A stretch of DNA of 64,000 nt from Pseudoalteromonas sp. A601 (GTDB taxonomy: Bacteria > Pseudomonadota > Gammaproteobacteria > Enterobacterales > Alteromonadaceae). The notes beneath the pieces were generated by a model, which had not been told where the DNA came from, did no database searches, and saw only the letters and a list, made by a program, of their open reading frames with translations. The DNA lies in assembly GCF_002165575.1 (NCBI RefSeq), contig NZ_MXQF01000004.1, positions 1-64,000 of the forward strand, given 5' to 3'. Below are positions 52,215 through 63,152 of the stretch, piece after piece (position 1 is the first letter of the stretch; each line of letters opens with the position of its first letter). Both the position numbers and the translations under genes were made by a program.

Positions 52215-52242
52215 ATAATTTGGGCCCTCTTCAAAGTGACTA

Positions 52243-54132
52243 TTAAACTTTAAACCGCAATACCATTTTTTCAAGCTCATCAAACTGTAACTTCAAGCGA
52301 GTACATTCATTTAAGGTACTGTTAAGATTGAGTTGCCCTTGTTGGGACAATTCGCTAATGGTGTGAATATCATTATCCAGTGTTTGTATCACCTGATTTT
52401 GCTCTGTTGTTGCATTGGCTACACTATGATTTACTTCATCAATTGATTCTATGGCTTTGGTTACATCTGCCATTTTTTCACCAGCGCCATGTGCTTGTTG
52501 AACACTATTAGCACTTTCAATCAAGCTCGATTTCATTACCGCAACAGCGCTTTCAGATCCTTGTTGTAGCTGAGTTACTGTGTTCTCAATTTCTTGTGTT
52601 GATTGTTGTGTACGCTGTGCCAACTGCCTTACTTCATCAGCGACGACGGCAAACCCGCGACCAGCTTCACCAGCACGAGCAGCCTCAATCGCAGCATTTA
52701 AAGCCAGCAAGTTAGTTTGCTCACTTACCCCTTTAATGACCTCAAGTACTTGCTCAATACTTGCAGAGTGCTTAGCAACAGCATTAATGGTTTGTTGTGC
52801 TTGCTCCATGTTATTTGACAAAGAATTTATCGCTGCAATATTGTCATTTAATGAATGTTGGCTTTGCACCGACTGAGCGTTAGCCTGTGTTGCAAGTGAC
52901 GAAGCATGGCTTGCACTATTTGAAATTTCTACTGCACTTGATGATAATTGGTTTATTGCCGTTGCTACATTGTCAGTGCGTTTTGTTTGATCGCTATACA
53001 TAGTAAGGGTTGATTCTGTTTGCTCAACTAAACTTTCGACCGAACGCTCTAACTCAACAGTGGTGGTTTTCACTTGATCTATAGACGTGTGAATCTTATC
53101 TATAAAAGCATTAAAGTAGCCTGATAGTTCACCAAATTCATCATCATTTTCTATTTCCAACCGTCTAGTTAAATCCCCTTCACCTTGCGCAATGTCTTTT
53201 ATTGCATCATTAAGTCGGTGCATTGGGCGCATTAAGTAGCGCAAAACATATTGCATCATCAGCACTATCGCAGCAATGCCTAAAACCATATACACCGTAG
53301 CCATGTTACGAAAAGACGCTACCGATGAATATGCAATTTCTTTATCAATAACAACACCTAAATACCAATTAACATTTTTAATCCCTTTGATTGGAGTAAA
53401 AGACACTAAATGCTCACTATCATCGATACTTATTTCAACAAACTCAGGATTAAGTGGCAGCTTTTTGGAAAATAGTTTATCCATGCCCTGATCGTTTAAT
53501 TTAGTATTAGGGTGACTGAGAATGCGACCATCACTGTCGAGTAAAAAGCCATAGCCGAAACCTAAAAAATCGATCTCATTTACTATATTAGTAATTGTTT
53601 GCATATCAATGTCTGCACCAGCAACGCCAATAAATTCACCAGCAATAGTGATAGGTGCTACAGCAGAGATTGTCAGCTCATTAGTGGTCACATCTATATA
53701 AGGGTTCGTGAATGCTGTTGTGGTTTTGTTTTCAACTAATTTATACCATGGTCGAGTGGTGGCATCATAATCAGCTGGTAATACAATAGATTGATCGTTT
53801 AAAACAAACCTGCCATCGGGCTTTCCAATATAGGTATTTTTAAAATCCCCTGCCATTTCAGCGGTATTTAACTGGCTTAGAGTAAGTGCTTTACTGTCAT
53901 TCTGTTGATGAGTTCTAGCAATTGCAACAACAATCGACAGTTTATTATTTAGCCAGTTAGCAATATTTTGAGAAACTGATTGAGAGCTTTCTTGTAGCAC
54001 TGAAGAAAGCTGCTGCTGTGTTTGCGAGCGCATTGAGATAAAATTGTTAATTGTAAACAAGCCAAGAACCAACACCAGCACAATTGATGCCGCAATGGTA
54101 ACTTTAGTAGTAAATTTTAACGAACCAAGCAT
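52243..54132 (-). CDS. Methyl-accepting chemotaxis protein with dCache sensor
   Basis: A 629-residue chemoreceptor. Membrane helix 8-28, a periplasmic double Cache domain (about 35-270; Arg-Pro-Trp-Tyr near 130 and Gly-Val-Ala-Gly-Ala-Asp-Ile near 168 are typical ligand-pocket residues), a second membrane helix about 278-298, HAMP about 300-352, and a signalling domain with hairpin tip [16 protein letters not shown] near 475. The ligand may be a small carbon compound. A sequence like the MFS operator lies about 290 bp upstream. Confidence 0.94.
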   Translation of the reverse strand: MLGSLKFTTKVTIAASIVLVLVLGLFTINNFISMRSQTQQQLSSVLQESSQSVSQNIANWLNNKLSIVVAIARTHQQNDSKALTLSQLNTAEMAGDFKNTYIGKPDGRFVLNDQSIVLPADYDATTRPWYKLVENKTTTAFTNPYIDVTTNELTISAVAPITIAGEFIGVAGADIDMQTITNIVNEIDFLGFGYGFLLDSDGRILSHPNTKLNDQGMDKLFSKKLPLNPEFVEISIDDSEHLVSFTPIKGIKNVNWYLGVVIDKEIAYSSVASFRNMATVYMVLGIAAIVLMMQYVLRYLMRPMHRLNDAIKDIAQGEGDLTRRLEIENDDEFGELSGYFNAFIDKIHTSIDQVKTTTVELERSVESLVEQTESTLTMYSDQTKRTDNVATAINQLSSSAVEISNSASHASSLATQANAQSVQSQHSLNDNIAAINSLSNNMEQAQQTINAVAKHSASIEQVLEVIKGVSEQTNLLALNAAIEAARAGEAGRGFAVVADEVRQLAQRTQQSTQEIENTVTQLQQGSESAVAVMKSSLIESANSVQQAHGAGEKMADVTKAIESIDEVNHSVANATTEQNQVIQTLDNDIHTISELSQQGQLNLNSTLNECTRLKLQFDELEKMVLRFKV

Positions 54133-54419
54133 AGTAAGCCTATATTAATTATTTTTGTTATCACCTTAGTTTTAGCAAATAAAGCTGGATTTGTCTCATT
54201 TTATCGATAGTTCTTACTATGTTATGAATGATTCTGATATTAAATATACAATATCCTCTACGCAAGCCAACATCGATGAACATACGCTGGTTTAATCTAT
54301 TTAATAAAAGTACGCATTGAAAATTGCTCACCTACAATATAACCAGACACAACTTTTGATTACTCTTTTGAAAAAGTACATAATAATGAATGTGTATTAA
54401 TTATAACGAACACCAAATA

Positions 54420-54429
54420 GGATCGTTCC
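54420..54429. promoter_or_regulatory. Palindrome-like site similar to the transporter operator
   Basis: GGATCGTTCC differs by one base from the perfect palindrome GGAACGTTCC at 55929. It lies between the chemoreceptor promoter region and the transporter terminator in a 450-bp gap (54133-54584) with no gene. Could be a regulator site for the chemoreceptor. Confidence 0.35.
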
Positions 54430-54533
54430 ACTAATTTAATCCTTTTAACTCAGTGAATACGTATTCAAATGATATTATATTTGATAATTGTAACTATAAA
54501 GAAGGGCTTTAGAACTGGGAAAATGTAGATAAA

Positions 54534-54560
54534 AATGCACTTACCGAAAGTAAGTGCATT
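54534..54560 (-). terminator. Rho-independent terminator of the sugar transporter
   Basis: Perfect 11-bp stem (AATGCACTTAC and GTAAGTGCATT) with a CGAAA loop; on the minus strand followed by a T run. Confidence 0.92.
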
Positions 54561-54584
54561 CAAAAACAAGAATTAAATAACAAA

Positions 54585-55856
54585 TTAATTAACTCTTTGC
54601 TGCCACTTAGTTGATAGCCTAACAACATTTAGTCCATACCAAGCAATAAAGGCATAGCAGATAACAGGGACGAAAAAGCTGTCCTGAATATTTACTGTGT
54701 CAGCAATATAGCCTTGCAGTAACGGTACAAGAGCACCACCTACGATTGCCAAACATAACCAACCTGAGCCTTTACTTGTTAAAGAACCAAGCCCTTCTAT
54801 CGCAACAGAAAATATAGTTGGGAACATAATTGAATTGAATAATCCGATAGCTAAAACACTATAAAGGGCAATATTGCCTTGGGTAAATATCGTTACTAAC
54901 AACAGTACAATAACCGCACACGCATTGAATGCTAACGCTTTTGAAGGTGCTATTTTTTGTAATAGTACAGAACCAATAAAACGGCCAACCATGGCCCCAC
55001 CCCAATAGTAGGCTATTAACGCAGACGCAGCATGCTCTTCAAGTCCAGCAATATGCTCTTCACCAAAAAAGTTTACTAAAAAACTACCAATTGCGACCTC
55101 ACCACCAACGTAACAAAAAATAGCAACCACACCCATTATTAAATGTGGCGCTTGCGTTAAAGAGTGGTCCTTTGCTTTACAGTCCAGCTCTTCTTTGTGG
55201 GCAGTAATTTCAGGTAACTTTAAAAATGCAAACACGACTGCGATTGTAAGTAATGCTGCCGCTAACATTAAATAAGGGATTTTTACAGACTCTGCTGTAG
55301 CAGCACCAGCCGTTAACGACCCTGCAGCACCAAAGAATAATATTCCACCTACGTATGGGCCAACGGTAGTGCCTAATGCATTTAATGCCTGAGCTAAATT
55401 TAACCGAGATGAAGCCGTTTTCTCAGGGCCAAGTGCAGCTACATAAGGATTTGCAGAAACTTGTAATACCGTCACCCCCCCTGCCAATACAAATAATGCC
55501 GTTAAAAATAGCCAATATTCATGGACAACAACCGCAGGGTAGAATAATAAACACCCAATAGAAGCAACAATTAACCCTGTCAGTACACCATTTTTATAGC
55601 CAAATTTATTAACTAACAACCCTGCAGGTAAAGACACAATAAAGTAAGCACCAAAAAAACAAAACTGAACCAGCATTGCTTCGGTGTAACTTAAATCAAA
55701 AACCCCCTTTAAACGTGGGATCAAGACATCATTTAAAACAGTAATAAAACCCCAAAGAAAAAACAGGGTTGTCATTGCCGTTAATGCTGGCAGGTAGTTT
55801 TTATTCGACTGCGGATCATTAGTGGCATAGCTTTGGTTTGTATTTATTTCACTCAC
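54585..55856 (-). CDS. Sugar MFS transporter, FucP/GluP type
   Basis: A 423-residue, 12-helix transporter of the fucose/glucose-galactose (FHS) MFS family: Phe-Phe-Leu-Trp-Gly-Phe-Ile-Thr near 33-40, Gln-Phe-Cys-Phe-Phe-Gly-Ala-Tyr-Phe near 64-72, and Gln-Ala-Leu-Asn-Ala-Leu-Gly near 155-161. Proton-coupled uptake of a hexose or amino sugar is likely. Upstream palindrome suggests a LacI-type regulator, not present in this window. Relatives of this family in marine bacteria are often N-acetylglucosamine permeases. Confidence 0.93.
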   Translation of the reverse strand: MSEINTNQSYATNDPQSNKNYLPALTAMTTLFFLWGFITVLNDVLIPRLKGVFDLSYTEAMLVQFCFFGAYFIVSLPAGLLVNKFGYKNGVLTGLIVASIGCLLFYPAVVVHEYWLFLTALFVLAGGVTVLQVSANPYVAALGPEKTASSRLNLAQALNALGTTVGPYVGGILFFGAAGSLTAGAATAESVKIPYLMLAAALLTIAVVFAFLKLPEITAHKEELDCKAKDHSLTQAPHLIMGVVAIFCYVGGEVAIGSFLVNFFGEEHIAGLEEHAASALIAYYWGGAMVGRFIGSVLLQKIAPSKALAFNACAVIVLLLVTIFTQGNIALYSVLAIGLFNSIMFPTIFSVAIEGLGSLTSKGSGWLCLAIVGGALVPLLQGYIADTVNIQDSFFVPVICYAFIAWYGLNVVRLSTKWQQRVN

Positions 55857-55928
55857 GTGATTTTCACTCCATTAACAAGTTAGGAACGATTCTACACATT
55901 GAGAAAATAAGATCACAAACTTTTAATA

Positions 55929-55938
55929 GGAACGTTCC
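55929..55938. promoter_or_regulatory. Palindrome GGAACGTTCC, likely LacI-type operator
   Basis: A perfect 10-bp palindrome about 70 bp before the transporter start; a half-site GGAACGATTC lies at 55883-55892. A central CG palindrome is a hallmark of LacI-family operators. Confidence 0.5.
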
Positions 55939-56130
55939 ATATAAAAGTGCTTTAAATGGGCAATTCTCAGCTAACCCAGTACTAAATTGGTATGCTGATT
56001 TTTGAGAAAAAGAAGAAATCAATTATTAACTATATTGTTGAATGGCTCTATTTGTTAGTAGAATGAAAGGCGAATACAAAACTATAGCTCATAGGTCAAT
56101 CACTAGCACATCGTAAAAATTTTAATAATA

Positions 56131-56643
56131 TTACGCTTTTGACCATTTCATTTTATTATTTGTATCACGGCTTTTGATAATGGTTTCATCGCAACTGCTA
56201 ACACCACCAAGCTTTGCTAATCGATCGTATAAAACCACATTACAAGTTGCTGCTAAATTCATACACCCAACTGTTGGAATATAAACGACCTCATCGCACC
56301 AATTTAATACCTCTTTACTAATTGAGCCATCTTCTGGGCCAAATATATAAAAGGCATTTTCTGGGTGGATAAACTCAGGTAACGGTGTAGCACCTTCGAT
56401 TAATTCAATCACAACCGCTTTGGCCCCCTCAGGCTTTGCATGCTTTAGATCATCAACTGACGTAAGCGGGATACGCTCAATAACGTTTTTGGTATCGGTA
56501 TGAAACCTTTTCGCATTTAAATAACGAGTACCGGTAAAAAACACATGCTTGGCGTTATAACAACCTGCGGCACGTAAAACACCACCTACATTGGTAGGGC
56601 TTTTCGGGTTTATTAAGCCAATTGTCGCCACTAAATTTGTCAT
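56131..56643 (-). CDS. SPOUT-family RNA methyltransferase (TrmH-like)
   Basis: A 170-residue knot methyltransferase that uses S-adenosylmethionine on RNA. Motifs: Asn-Pro-Lys-Ser-Pro-Thr-Asn-Val-Gly-Gly-Val-Leu-Arg-Ala near 12-25, Ile-Phe-Gly-Pro-Glu-Asp-Gly near 98-104, and Ile-Pro-Thr-Val-Gly-Cys-Met-Asn-Leu-Ala near 121-130. The exact target is not known. Coupled to the YcgN gene by one shared base. Confidence 0.88.
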   Translation of the reverse strand: MTNLVATIGLINPKSPTNVGGVLRAAGCYNAKHVFFTGTRYLNAKRFHTDTKNVIERIPLTSVDDLKHAKPEGAKAVVIELIEGATPLPEFIHPENAFYIFGPEDGSISKEVLNWCDEVVYIPTVGCMNLAATCNVVLYDRLAKLGGVSSCDETIIKSRDTNNKMKWSKA

Positions 56644-57140
56644 TAATCAGCATCCTGCGTTGGCCAGTAAGCCACATATAAGTCAAAGTCATCTAGTTCT
56701 ACGTCGCAATCTTTAACCGTTTTATCTCGCACGGAAATATCGAGATCATGCATTAGCTCTTTGCTACCACCATTATTTAATGGGTGCCAAGAAGCAAGAC
56801 CACGACCTTCATGCAAACGACGATAGCTGCAACTTTGTGGCATAAAGAAAATGCTTTCGAGGTTTTCTTTGGTGAGTTTTACACATGATGGTACTAATAC
56901 TTGACGGTTTTCATACTCGCTGCAGCCACACGTTTCGTTATCAAGGTATTGGCATACAATATTGGTGAAAATAAGCTCTTCACCTTCACGCAGTTGGTCT
57001 GTTGCAGTAAATTCGTCTTCATCTTCACTATCGATAAATGTATTTAAACAGCATTTACCACAGCCATCACAAATGGCTTCCCATTCAGGTTGTGACATTT
57101 GATCAAGTGATTTTTTAAGCCAAAATTGATTTTCTAACAT
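56643..57140 (-). CDS. ycgN: YcgN family cysteine-cluster protein
   Basis: A 165-residue UPF0260/YcgN protein with cysteine-rich motifs Cys-Asp-Gly-Cys-Gly-Lys-Cys-Cys near 24-31 and Cys-Gly-Cys near 70-72, plus Cys near 84 and 103; probably binds a metal or iron-sulfur cluster. Function unknown. It ends on the first base of the methyltransferase gene. Confidence 0.9.
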   Translation of the reverse strand: MLENQFWLKKSLDQMSQPEWEAICDGCGKCCLNTFIDSEDEDEFTATDQLREGEELIFTNIVCQYLDNETCGCSEYENRQVLVPSCVKLTKENLESIFFMPQSCSYRRLHEGRGLASWHPLNNGGSKELMHDLDISVRDKTVKDCDVELDDFDLYVAYWPTQDAD

Positions 57141-57246
57141 GTTAAAACTCAGCGCCCCTAAGAGCGCGCATTCTACCGCAAACAGCCATAGTGCGCAAAA
57201 CTACTCACTTCACGCACTTAGGTGTTAATAAACGAACTAGTTAGTA

Positions 57247-59068
57247 CTATTTCTGTATCTCTACCCAACGTTTAATTTTTGCTTCTAGAATTGGCATAGG
57301 CAATGCGCCATCTATTAATATTTGCGTATGAAACTCTTTAATATTAAATTTATTGCCTAATGCTTTTTTACAGTAATCACGTAATTCTTGGATTTTAAAC
57401 TGCCCTAACTTATAAGAAAGCGCCTGTCCTGGCCAAGCAATGTAACGCTCTACTTCTGCAGTAACATCACTTAGCGCCATTGAAGAATTAGCTAGCATAT
57501 AGTCAATGCCTTGCTGACGAGTCCACCCTTTGGCATGAAAACCAGTATCAAGTACTAAACGCATAGCACGAAGCTGCTCATCAGCTAAACGACCGTACCA
57601 CATATATGGGTCGGTAAATAAGCCGAGTTCTTTTCCTAAGCTTTCTGCATATAGTGCCCAACCTTCGGCGAACACGGTGTAGCCCCCAAATTTACGAAAA
57701 TCAGGTAATGACTGCACTTCTTGCTGTAATGCAATTTGAAAATGGTGTCCCGGTGCCGCTTCATGGATAGACAAAGTCTCAAGTAAAAACTTAGGCTGGG
57801 CTTTTAGGTTAAATGTATTAATGTAAAAAATGCCTGGTCGTGAACCATCCGGTGCAGGCGATTGATACGACGCCCCTGCCGCAGACTCAGCTCGAAAATC
57901 TTCTACCGCCTTAACGATATAATCAGCTTTAGGAGCAATATTAAATAATTTAGGTACTTGCGCATCAATTTTTAACTTAACGGCTTCATAAGCTGCAATT
58001 AATTGCTCAGGAGTGTCAAAATAAAATTCATCCGAATCTCGTAAGTGAGTAAAAAACTCGGCCAGACTCCCTTTAAAGCCAACCGTTTCTTTTACTGCTT
58101 TCATTTCATTAAGAATACGTGAGACTTCTTTTAAACCAATTTCATGGATTTCATCAGCTGATAAACTTAAGGTTGTATTTTTCTTAATTTGATATTCATA
58201 CCAGGCTTTACCATTTGGTAAATCACTGTAACCGACCGTCTCACGGCTATTTGGAATATACGTATCAGCTAAAAAGTTACTCATCTTTGTATAAGCCGGC
58301 ACTAATTCATTCATTATCAGTGCGCTGTATTGAGCCGTGAGTTGTTGCTTTTGAGCTGTAGTAAAATGTTCTGGTAGTTGTTTAATCGGACTGTAAAATA
58401 ATGACTGCTCTGCGCCAGAAACTATATGGGCTTGAAATTGTGGCAATAATTTTTCAGCTAATGGTTTTGGTAATACAACCCCGGCACTGATCCCCTGCTC
58501 CATCGCAGATTGTACACTGCTTAACCATGTTACAAAACCTTGTGCACGCGCAATAAAATTTTCATAATCTTGATAAGTAACAAATGGCTGCGCACTTTGC
58601 CCAGAGCCAAATCCTGCGAAGGTATTATGCGCACCAGACATTTGGTTTATTGGTAATAAATAACTTGGAAAATTAAAGCCCTCAATCGTTAACGCTAAAT
58701 CCCGTGCTAATATTTCATAGCTCAATAAAGCTTGGCCGGTTAACTGGCTATCATCAATTATAGCTAAACGCTGCTGGAAATCTTTATAAAATGCCAGTTT
58801 TTTTACCACGGCTTTGCTCAGTACTCGGTGCTGTAAATTGATTATTATATTGGCTATAACCGATGTAAGTAGCACTTAGTGGGCTAAATTGTAATGAGTC
58901 TACAAAATACTCTGCTACGAGTATATTTAATTGTTGTTCGGCAATGTTGACCGTACCTTTTGCTGATACAGATTGCTTGTTTTGTAAATTATTATTCTCA
59001 ATATTGGCGCACGCCGTTAAAGCACTAAGCACACTAGCTACAAGCAATGTTAACTTAAAATTTTTCAT
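57247..59068 (-). pseudogene. DUF885 family lipoprotein, frameshifted
   Basis: One gene split into two frames. The first 94 codons (58784-59068) give a lipoprotein signal (lipobox Leu-Thr-Ala-Cys) and the protein N-terminus; the remaining frame (open from 58875, productive from about 58800) gives the DUF885 domain with His-Glu-Ala-Ala-Pro-Gly-His-His, typical of this metal-dependent hydrolase-like family. The frames meet at a run of seven A (58798-58804 on the minus strand): removing one A joins Arg-Gly-Lys-Lys to Leu-Ala-Phe-Tyr. It may be a real mutation, phase variation or sequencing error. If repaired the protein is about 605 residues. Confidence 0.85.
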
Positions 59069-59214
59069 AATTATCCCTGAGTGTAAGTATTAACGACAAT
59101 TATGCGTCGTATGTTTAACTAAATAAAGAAAATAAGATACTTAACGCGTTTTGTTTACAGCTTAAAAACTGCTTGCTACATTGCTATATAAAATAATCTA
59201 AAATTAGAAAATAA

Positions 59215-60480
59215 ATGAATAAATTATCTCTTGCCATTTCACTGAGCTTGTTGTGTGTTAGCGCATTTAATACTCAAGCAACCACTTATATTAGTGCCAA
59301 AGCAATGCTTGATGTTAATAATGGTAAATTAATCAAAGCCCCATTGATCCAAATTGATGATGGGATCATTACAAAAATCACGACCGAACAAGCTCCTAAG
59401 CTACAACAAGGTGATGAGCATATTGAGCTGCCTGAATTAACAATTCTGCCAGGGTTGATGGATATGCACGTTCATTTAACCAGTGATCCAACCGTGCCAA
59501 GAAGTGAGCGTATTGGTCAATCAGTACCACGCCAAGCGATTAAAGCGGCCTACTTTGCTAAAAAAACATTAAAAGCAGGCTTCACCACGCTACGTAATGT
59601 TGGCGCAGGTGGCTACAGCGTTATTGCTGTAAGAGATGGCATTAATGCAGGGGATATAGCCGGCCCCCGTATTTGGGCGGCAGGCCCATCACTGGGTGTG
59701 ACAGGCGGACACTGTGATAACAACCGACTACCACCAGAAATGAAGTATACCGCTGAAGGAGTGGCTGATGGCCCATGGGCCGCGCGTACAAAAGTGCGCG
59801 AAAACATAAAGTACGGTGCCAACGTAATTAAATTTTGCGCCACAGGAGGCGTATTCTCTAAAGGCACTAAAGTGGGCATTCAGCAATATAGTCAAGATGA
59901 AATGAATGCCATTGTTGCTGAAGCCCATATGCGCGGTGTGACCGTTGCAGCTCACGCTCATGGGACTAGTGGTATTAAAGCCGCCATAGTTGCCGGTGTA
60001 GACAGTGTAGAACATGTGAGTTACGTTGATGATGAAGCAATAAAACTGGCAAAAAAACATGGCACTTGGTTTTCTATGGATATTTATAACACGGAATATA
60101 CCCTAACCTATGGCGAGGAAAATGGTGTTGCTGAAGAAAACTTGGCAAAAGAGCGTCTGGTTTCAAAAAGACAGCGGGAAAGTTTTTCTCGTGCGGTAAA
60201 AGCCGGTGTCAAAATGGTGTTTGGTACTGATGCAGCCATTTACCCACATGGCGATAACGCTAAACAATTTTCACGTATGGTTGAATTTGGTATGACACCG
60301 TTACAAGCCATTCAGTCAGCTACAATTAATAGCGCAAAATTATTAAAGGTTGATACCCAACTTGGTCAGCTAAAGCCTGGGTTTGCAGCAGATATTATAG
60401 CAGTAAAAGGCAACCCTCTTAGTGATATCAGTAAGCTTGAAAATGTTAAATTTGTAATGAAAGCAGGTAAAGCATACTAG
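59215..60480 (+). CDS. Exported amidohydrolase family protein
   Basis: A 421-residue metal-dependent hydrolase with a signal peptide (1-22, ending Thr-Gln-Ala). Metal ligands: His-Val-His in Met-Asp-Met-His-Val-His near 84-89, a possible carboxylated Lys in Val-Ile-Lys-Phe near 203-206, His-Ala-His near 243-245, His in Glu-His-Val near 264, and Asp in Gly-Thr-Asp-Ala near 339-342. Similar to Xaa-Pro dipeptidase-type and imidazolonepropionase-like amidohydrolases. Divergent from the DUF885 gene; both may degrade peptides in the periplasm. Confidence 0.9.
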   Translation: MNKLSLAISLSLLCVSAFNTQATTYISAKAMLDVNNGKLIKAPLIQIDDGIITKITTEQAPKLQQGDEHIELPELTILPGLMDMHVHLTSDPTVPRSERIGQSVPRQAIKAAYFAKKTLKAGFTTLRNVGAGGYSVIAVRDGINAGDIAGPRIWAAGPSLGVTGGHCDNNRLPPEMKYTAEGVADGPWAARTKVRENIKYGANVIKFCATGGVFSKGTKVGIQQYSQDEMNAIVAEAHMRGVTVAAHAHGTSGIKAAIVAGVDSVEHVSYVDDEAIKLAKKHGTWFSMDIYNTEYTLTYGEENGVAEENLAKERLVSKRQRESFSRAVKAGVKMVFGTDAAIYPHGDNAKQFSRMVEFGMTPLQAIQSATINSAKLLKVDTQLGQLKPGFAADIIAVKGNPLSDISKLENVKFVMKAGKAY

Positions 60481-60686
60481 CAAATAAATAATGCGGGGCT
60501 AAATGTTAGCCCTGTGATCAATTTTTACCCACCACTGATTTTTTTCTTCCAAGCCTATGTTAACCCGATAAATAAACAAAGTTACAATTTTGTTTACACG
60601 CTAAATAATTACCGATTCCATATATTAATACTTGTAATACAAATACAACACATTATCATTGCGTAAAATTTCAATGGTAGCTATTT

Positions 60687-63098
60687 ATGACAACACATAA
60701 ACTTTCTTTAATTACCCTCGCTTGTTTGACATCTTTTAACGCAATATCTGCTGAACAGACAGATCTTGAACACATAACAGTTTACCAAAAGCAAAACCAA
60801 GTCGTACTTAACTCAGGACTGGCGACTAAATCTGATATGTCACTAATGGAAACCCCTGCCCCTATCGTAGTTGTAGATCAAGAATTAATAAATTCACAGG
60901 GTGTCGATAACCTGCAAGATTTAGCACGTAATATCAGCGGTGTAACTCAAGCAGGTAATAACTATGGTATTGGTGATAACCTAATTATTCGTGGCTTAGG
61001 GGCTAATTACACCTATGATGGTATGTACGGTGGTGCAGGTTTAGGTAACACCTTTAACCCAACTCGCTCGCTGACTAATGTTGAAGCAGTTGAGGTACTA
61101 AAAGGCCCTGCAACAGGTTTATACGGCATGGGAAGTGCTGGTGGTGTGATAAACCTAATTGAAAAGAAACCGCAGTTTGAAGCGCAGCACACAGTGCAAG
61201 CAGAAGTAGGCCAATGGAACACTTATTCACTATCGTTTGATAGCACAGATGCAATCACAGATAACCTTGCATACAGAGTAAATGCCAAAACAGCACGCAG
61301 TGATGGCTACCGTGACTTAAAAGATGATAGAGATGAAATTTACACTGCATTAAAATATGTATTCGATGACAAGCAAGATATTATGATATCTGCGGCCTAT
61401 ATCAAAGATTCCATAGCCGTTGACTCTATCGGCCACCCTATCCGTATTTATAATGCAGAGTCGGTTAATGGCAAAACAGCAGGCGAAGTCACTGGCGATG
61501 ATTTAGTCAATGACCCTACAATGGCTGGTTTACAATTGACCGATGCACAACGTGATCAACTTGCCAACTCACTATCTGCTTCTGATGGTTTAACACCTTA
61601 TTCGTTTGGTCATAACGGTATCATTTCACCCATGGCCAAAGACAATGAAGGTGAAGAATTACGCTTTAAATTAACGCATAACTATTACCTAACTGATGAT
61701 TTGTTTTTAAACCAACAATTACAATACCGTAATTACGAATCAAGCTTTGCCCGTCAAACTGGCGCCTATAACTATGTTTATTGGAACCGTAAAGGTGTCA
61801 TTAATGCAGACCCACGTGCACCACTCGTTGTAGATGACGTACTGTATCCATTTGCCGCACGCAGACAAGAGTTTCGCCAAGTGCAAGCCGATGAAAAGTC
61901 ATGGCAATACTTTGCAGATTTACGTTATGACTTTAGTTTAGGTGATATTGATAACGAGTTATTAGTAAATGCCAATTACGAAGACCGTGATGTACGTTTC
62001 ACACAATATTCGATTTGGGATAAAGACTATATTCTCAAAGATAAAAATGGCGATGTAACTTATCAGGGCTCATTACCATATATTTTAGATATACGCACAC
62101 CAAACTGGGGCGAAGGTCAGTTTAGTGATTACGACCCACTGAAAACCAGTAACTACAATAAAAAAGTACAAGCGTGGGGCGTTGGCATACAACATGTAGC
62201 CTATATTCATGACACATTTACCACCCGTGTAGGTTTAGCCTATAACGAAATTACACAAAAATATGAACACTTTGGTGTAGACGCCCGTTATCGTGCAAGT
62301 GCAGCAGCCGCCACACCAGAGGCCAGCACCTCGGATAATGGTTTAACCTATAACTTAGGTGCAACTTATAAACCAAGCGATGATATATCAGTATTCATAA
62401 ATCACTCAAAAGGCCGTACAGCGTACAGTGTTTTAGGCTCTGTTTCAGGTAATGAAGCTGACCGTGAAGACGCTGAGTCCCTTAGTACTGATTTGGGTAT
62501 CAGAATGAAGGCCTTTGACGACCAATTACTGGCCTCATTAGTGGTGTTTGATACCGCACGTACTAACTTGGAATATGACAACCCAGCATTTGATGATATG
62601 AACCCAGATCCCTCAGTTCCTGAGAGCTTCTTCGATGGCGAAGAGAAAACCCGTGGTGTTGAATTTGACTTAAATGCATATTTAAATGAGCAGTGGAAAG
62701 TGAATATCAATGGTGTTTATCAAGATGCCCGTGATAAGAAAAACCCCAACTCAAGTACTTTTGATACCCGCCAAAAAGGCGTGCCTTATGTTACGGCCAG
62801 CACATGGTTAACCTATAGCGCACAGTGGTTTGAACTTTCACAGCCATTAAAAATAAGTGCCGGTGTTAAATATGTAGATGACCGCAGTACAAACTCAACA
62901 TCATTCGGTATTCCCGATGGATATGTAGCAAGTTATACAATCTACGATGCAGCACTAAGTTATAACGCAGATAAATGGGGCGTACAGCTAAACTTAAATA
63001 ATTTATTTAATAAAGTGTATTACTCAAAAGCGATGTTTTTGGGCGGTATGCCAGGTGAAGAGCGCAACGCTAAATTGACCTTGAGCTATAAACTGTAA
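60687..63098 (+). CDS. TonB-dependent siderophore receptor
   Basis: An 803-residue outer-membrane receptor of the siderophore (FhuA/FpvA-like) class. Signal peptide 1-22, TonB-box-like Ile-Thr-Val-Tyr near 30-33, plug (about 45-165; Ile-Ile-Arg-Gly-Leu-Gly and Leu-Lys-Gly-Pro-Ala-Thr-Gly-Leu-Tyr-Gly), then a 22-strand barrel ending Leu-Ser-Tyr-Lys-Leu. It could use the TonB2 system at 44 kb and the siderophore-interacting protein at 12.5 kb. A weak ATTATCATT before the gene is not enough to call a Fur box. Confidence 0.92.
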   Translation: MTTHKLSLITLACLTSFNAISAEQTDLEHITVYQKQNQVVLNSGLATKSDMSLMETPAPIVVVDQELINSQGVDNLQDLARNISGVTQAGNNYGIGDNLIIRGLGANYTYDGMYGGAGLGNTFNPTRSLTNVEAVEVLKGPATGLYGMGSAGGVINLIEKKPQFEAQHTVQAEVGQWNTYSLSFDSTDAITDNLAYRVNAKTARSDGYRDLKDDRDEIYTALKYVFDDKQDIMISAAYIKDSIAVDSIGHPIRIYNAESVNGKTAGEVTGDDLVNDPTMAGLQLTDAQRDQLANSLSASDGLTPYSFGHNGIISPMAKDNEGEELRFKLTHNYYLTDDLFLNQQLQYRNYESSFARQTGAYNYVYWNRKGVINADPRAPLVVDDVLYPFAARRQEFRQVQADEKSWQYFADLRYDFSLGDIDNELLVNANYEDRDVRFTQYSIWDKDYILKDKNGDVTYQGSLPYILDIRTPNWGEGQFSDYDPLKTSNYNKKVQAWGVGIQHVAYIHDTFTTRVGLAYNEITQKYEHFGVDARYRASAAAATPEASTSDNGLTYNLGATYKPSDDISVFINHSKGRTAYSVLGSVSGNEADREDAESLSTDLGIRMKAFDDQLLASLVVFDTARTNLEYDNPAFDDMNPDPSVPESFFDGEEKTRGVEFDLNAYLNEQWKVNINGVYQDARDKKNPNSSTFDTRQKGVPYVTASTWLTYSAQWFELSQPLKISAGVKYVDDRSTNSTSFGIPDGYVASYTIYDAALSYNADKWGVQLNLNNLFNKVYYSKAMFLGGMPGEERNAKLTLSYKL

Positions 63099-63118
63099 GC
63101 TACTATGAGGCTAGTTTT

Positions 63119-63143
63119 TAGAGCGCACATTTTGTGCGCTCTA
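63119..63143. terminator. Bidirectional rho-independent terminator
   Basis: Stem TAGAGCGCACA and TGTGCGCTCTA with a three-base loop; it separates the receptor and the convergent dehydrogenase. Confidence 0.88.
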
Positions 63144-63152
63144 CATACTTTT

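Noticed and set aside
60640..60672. Fur box before the siderophore receptor
   Set aside because: Only about 10 of 19 matches by eye, around ATTATCATT; too weak to list.
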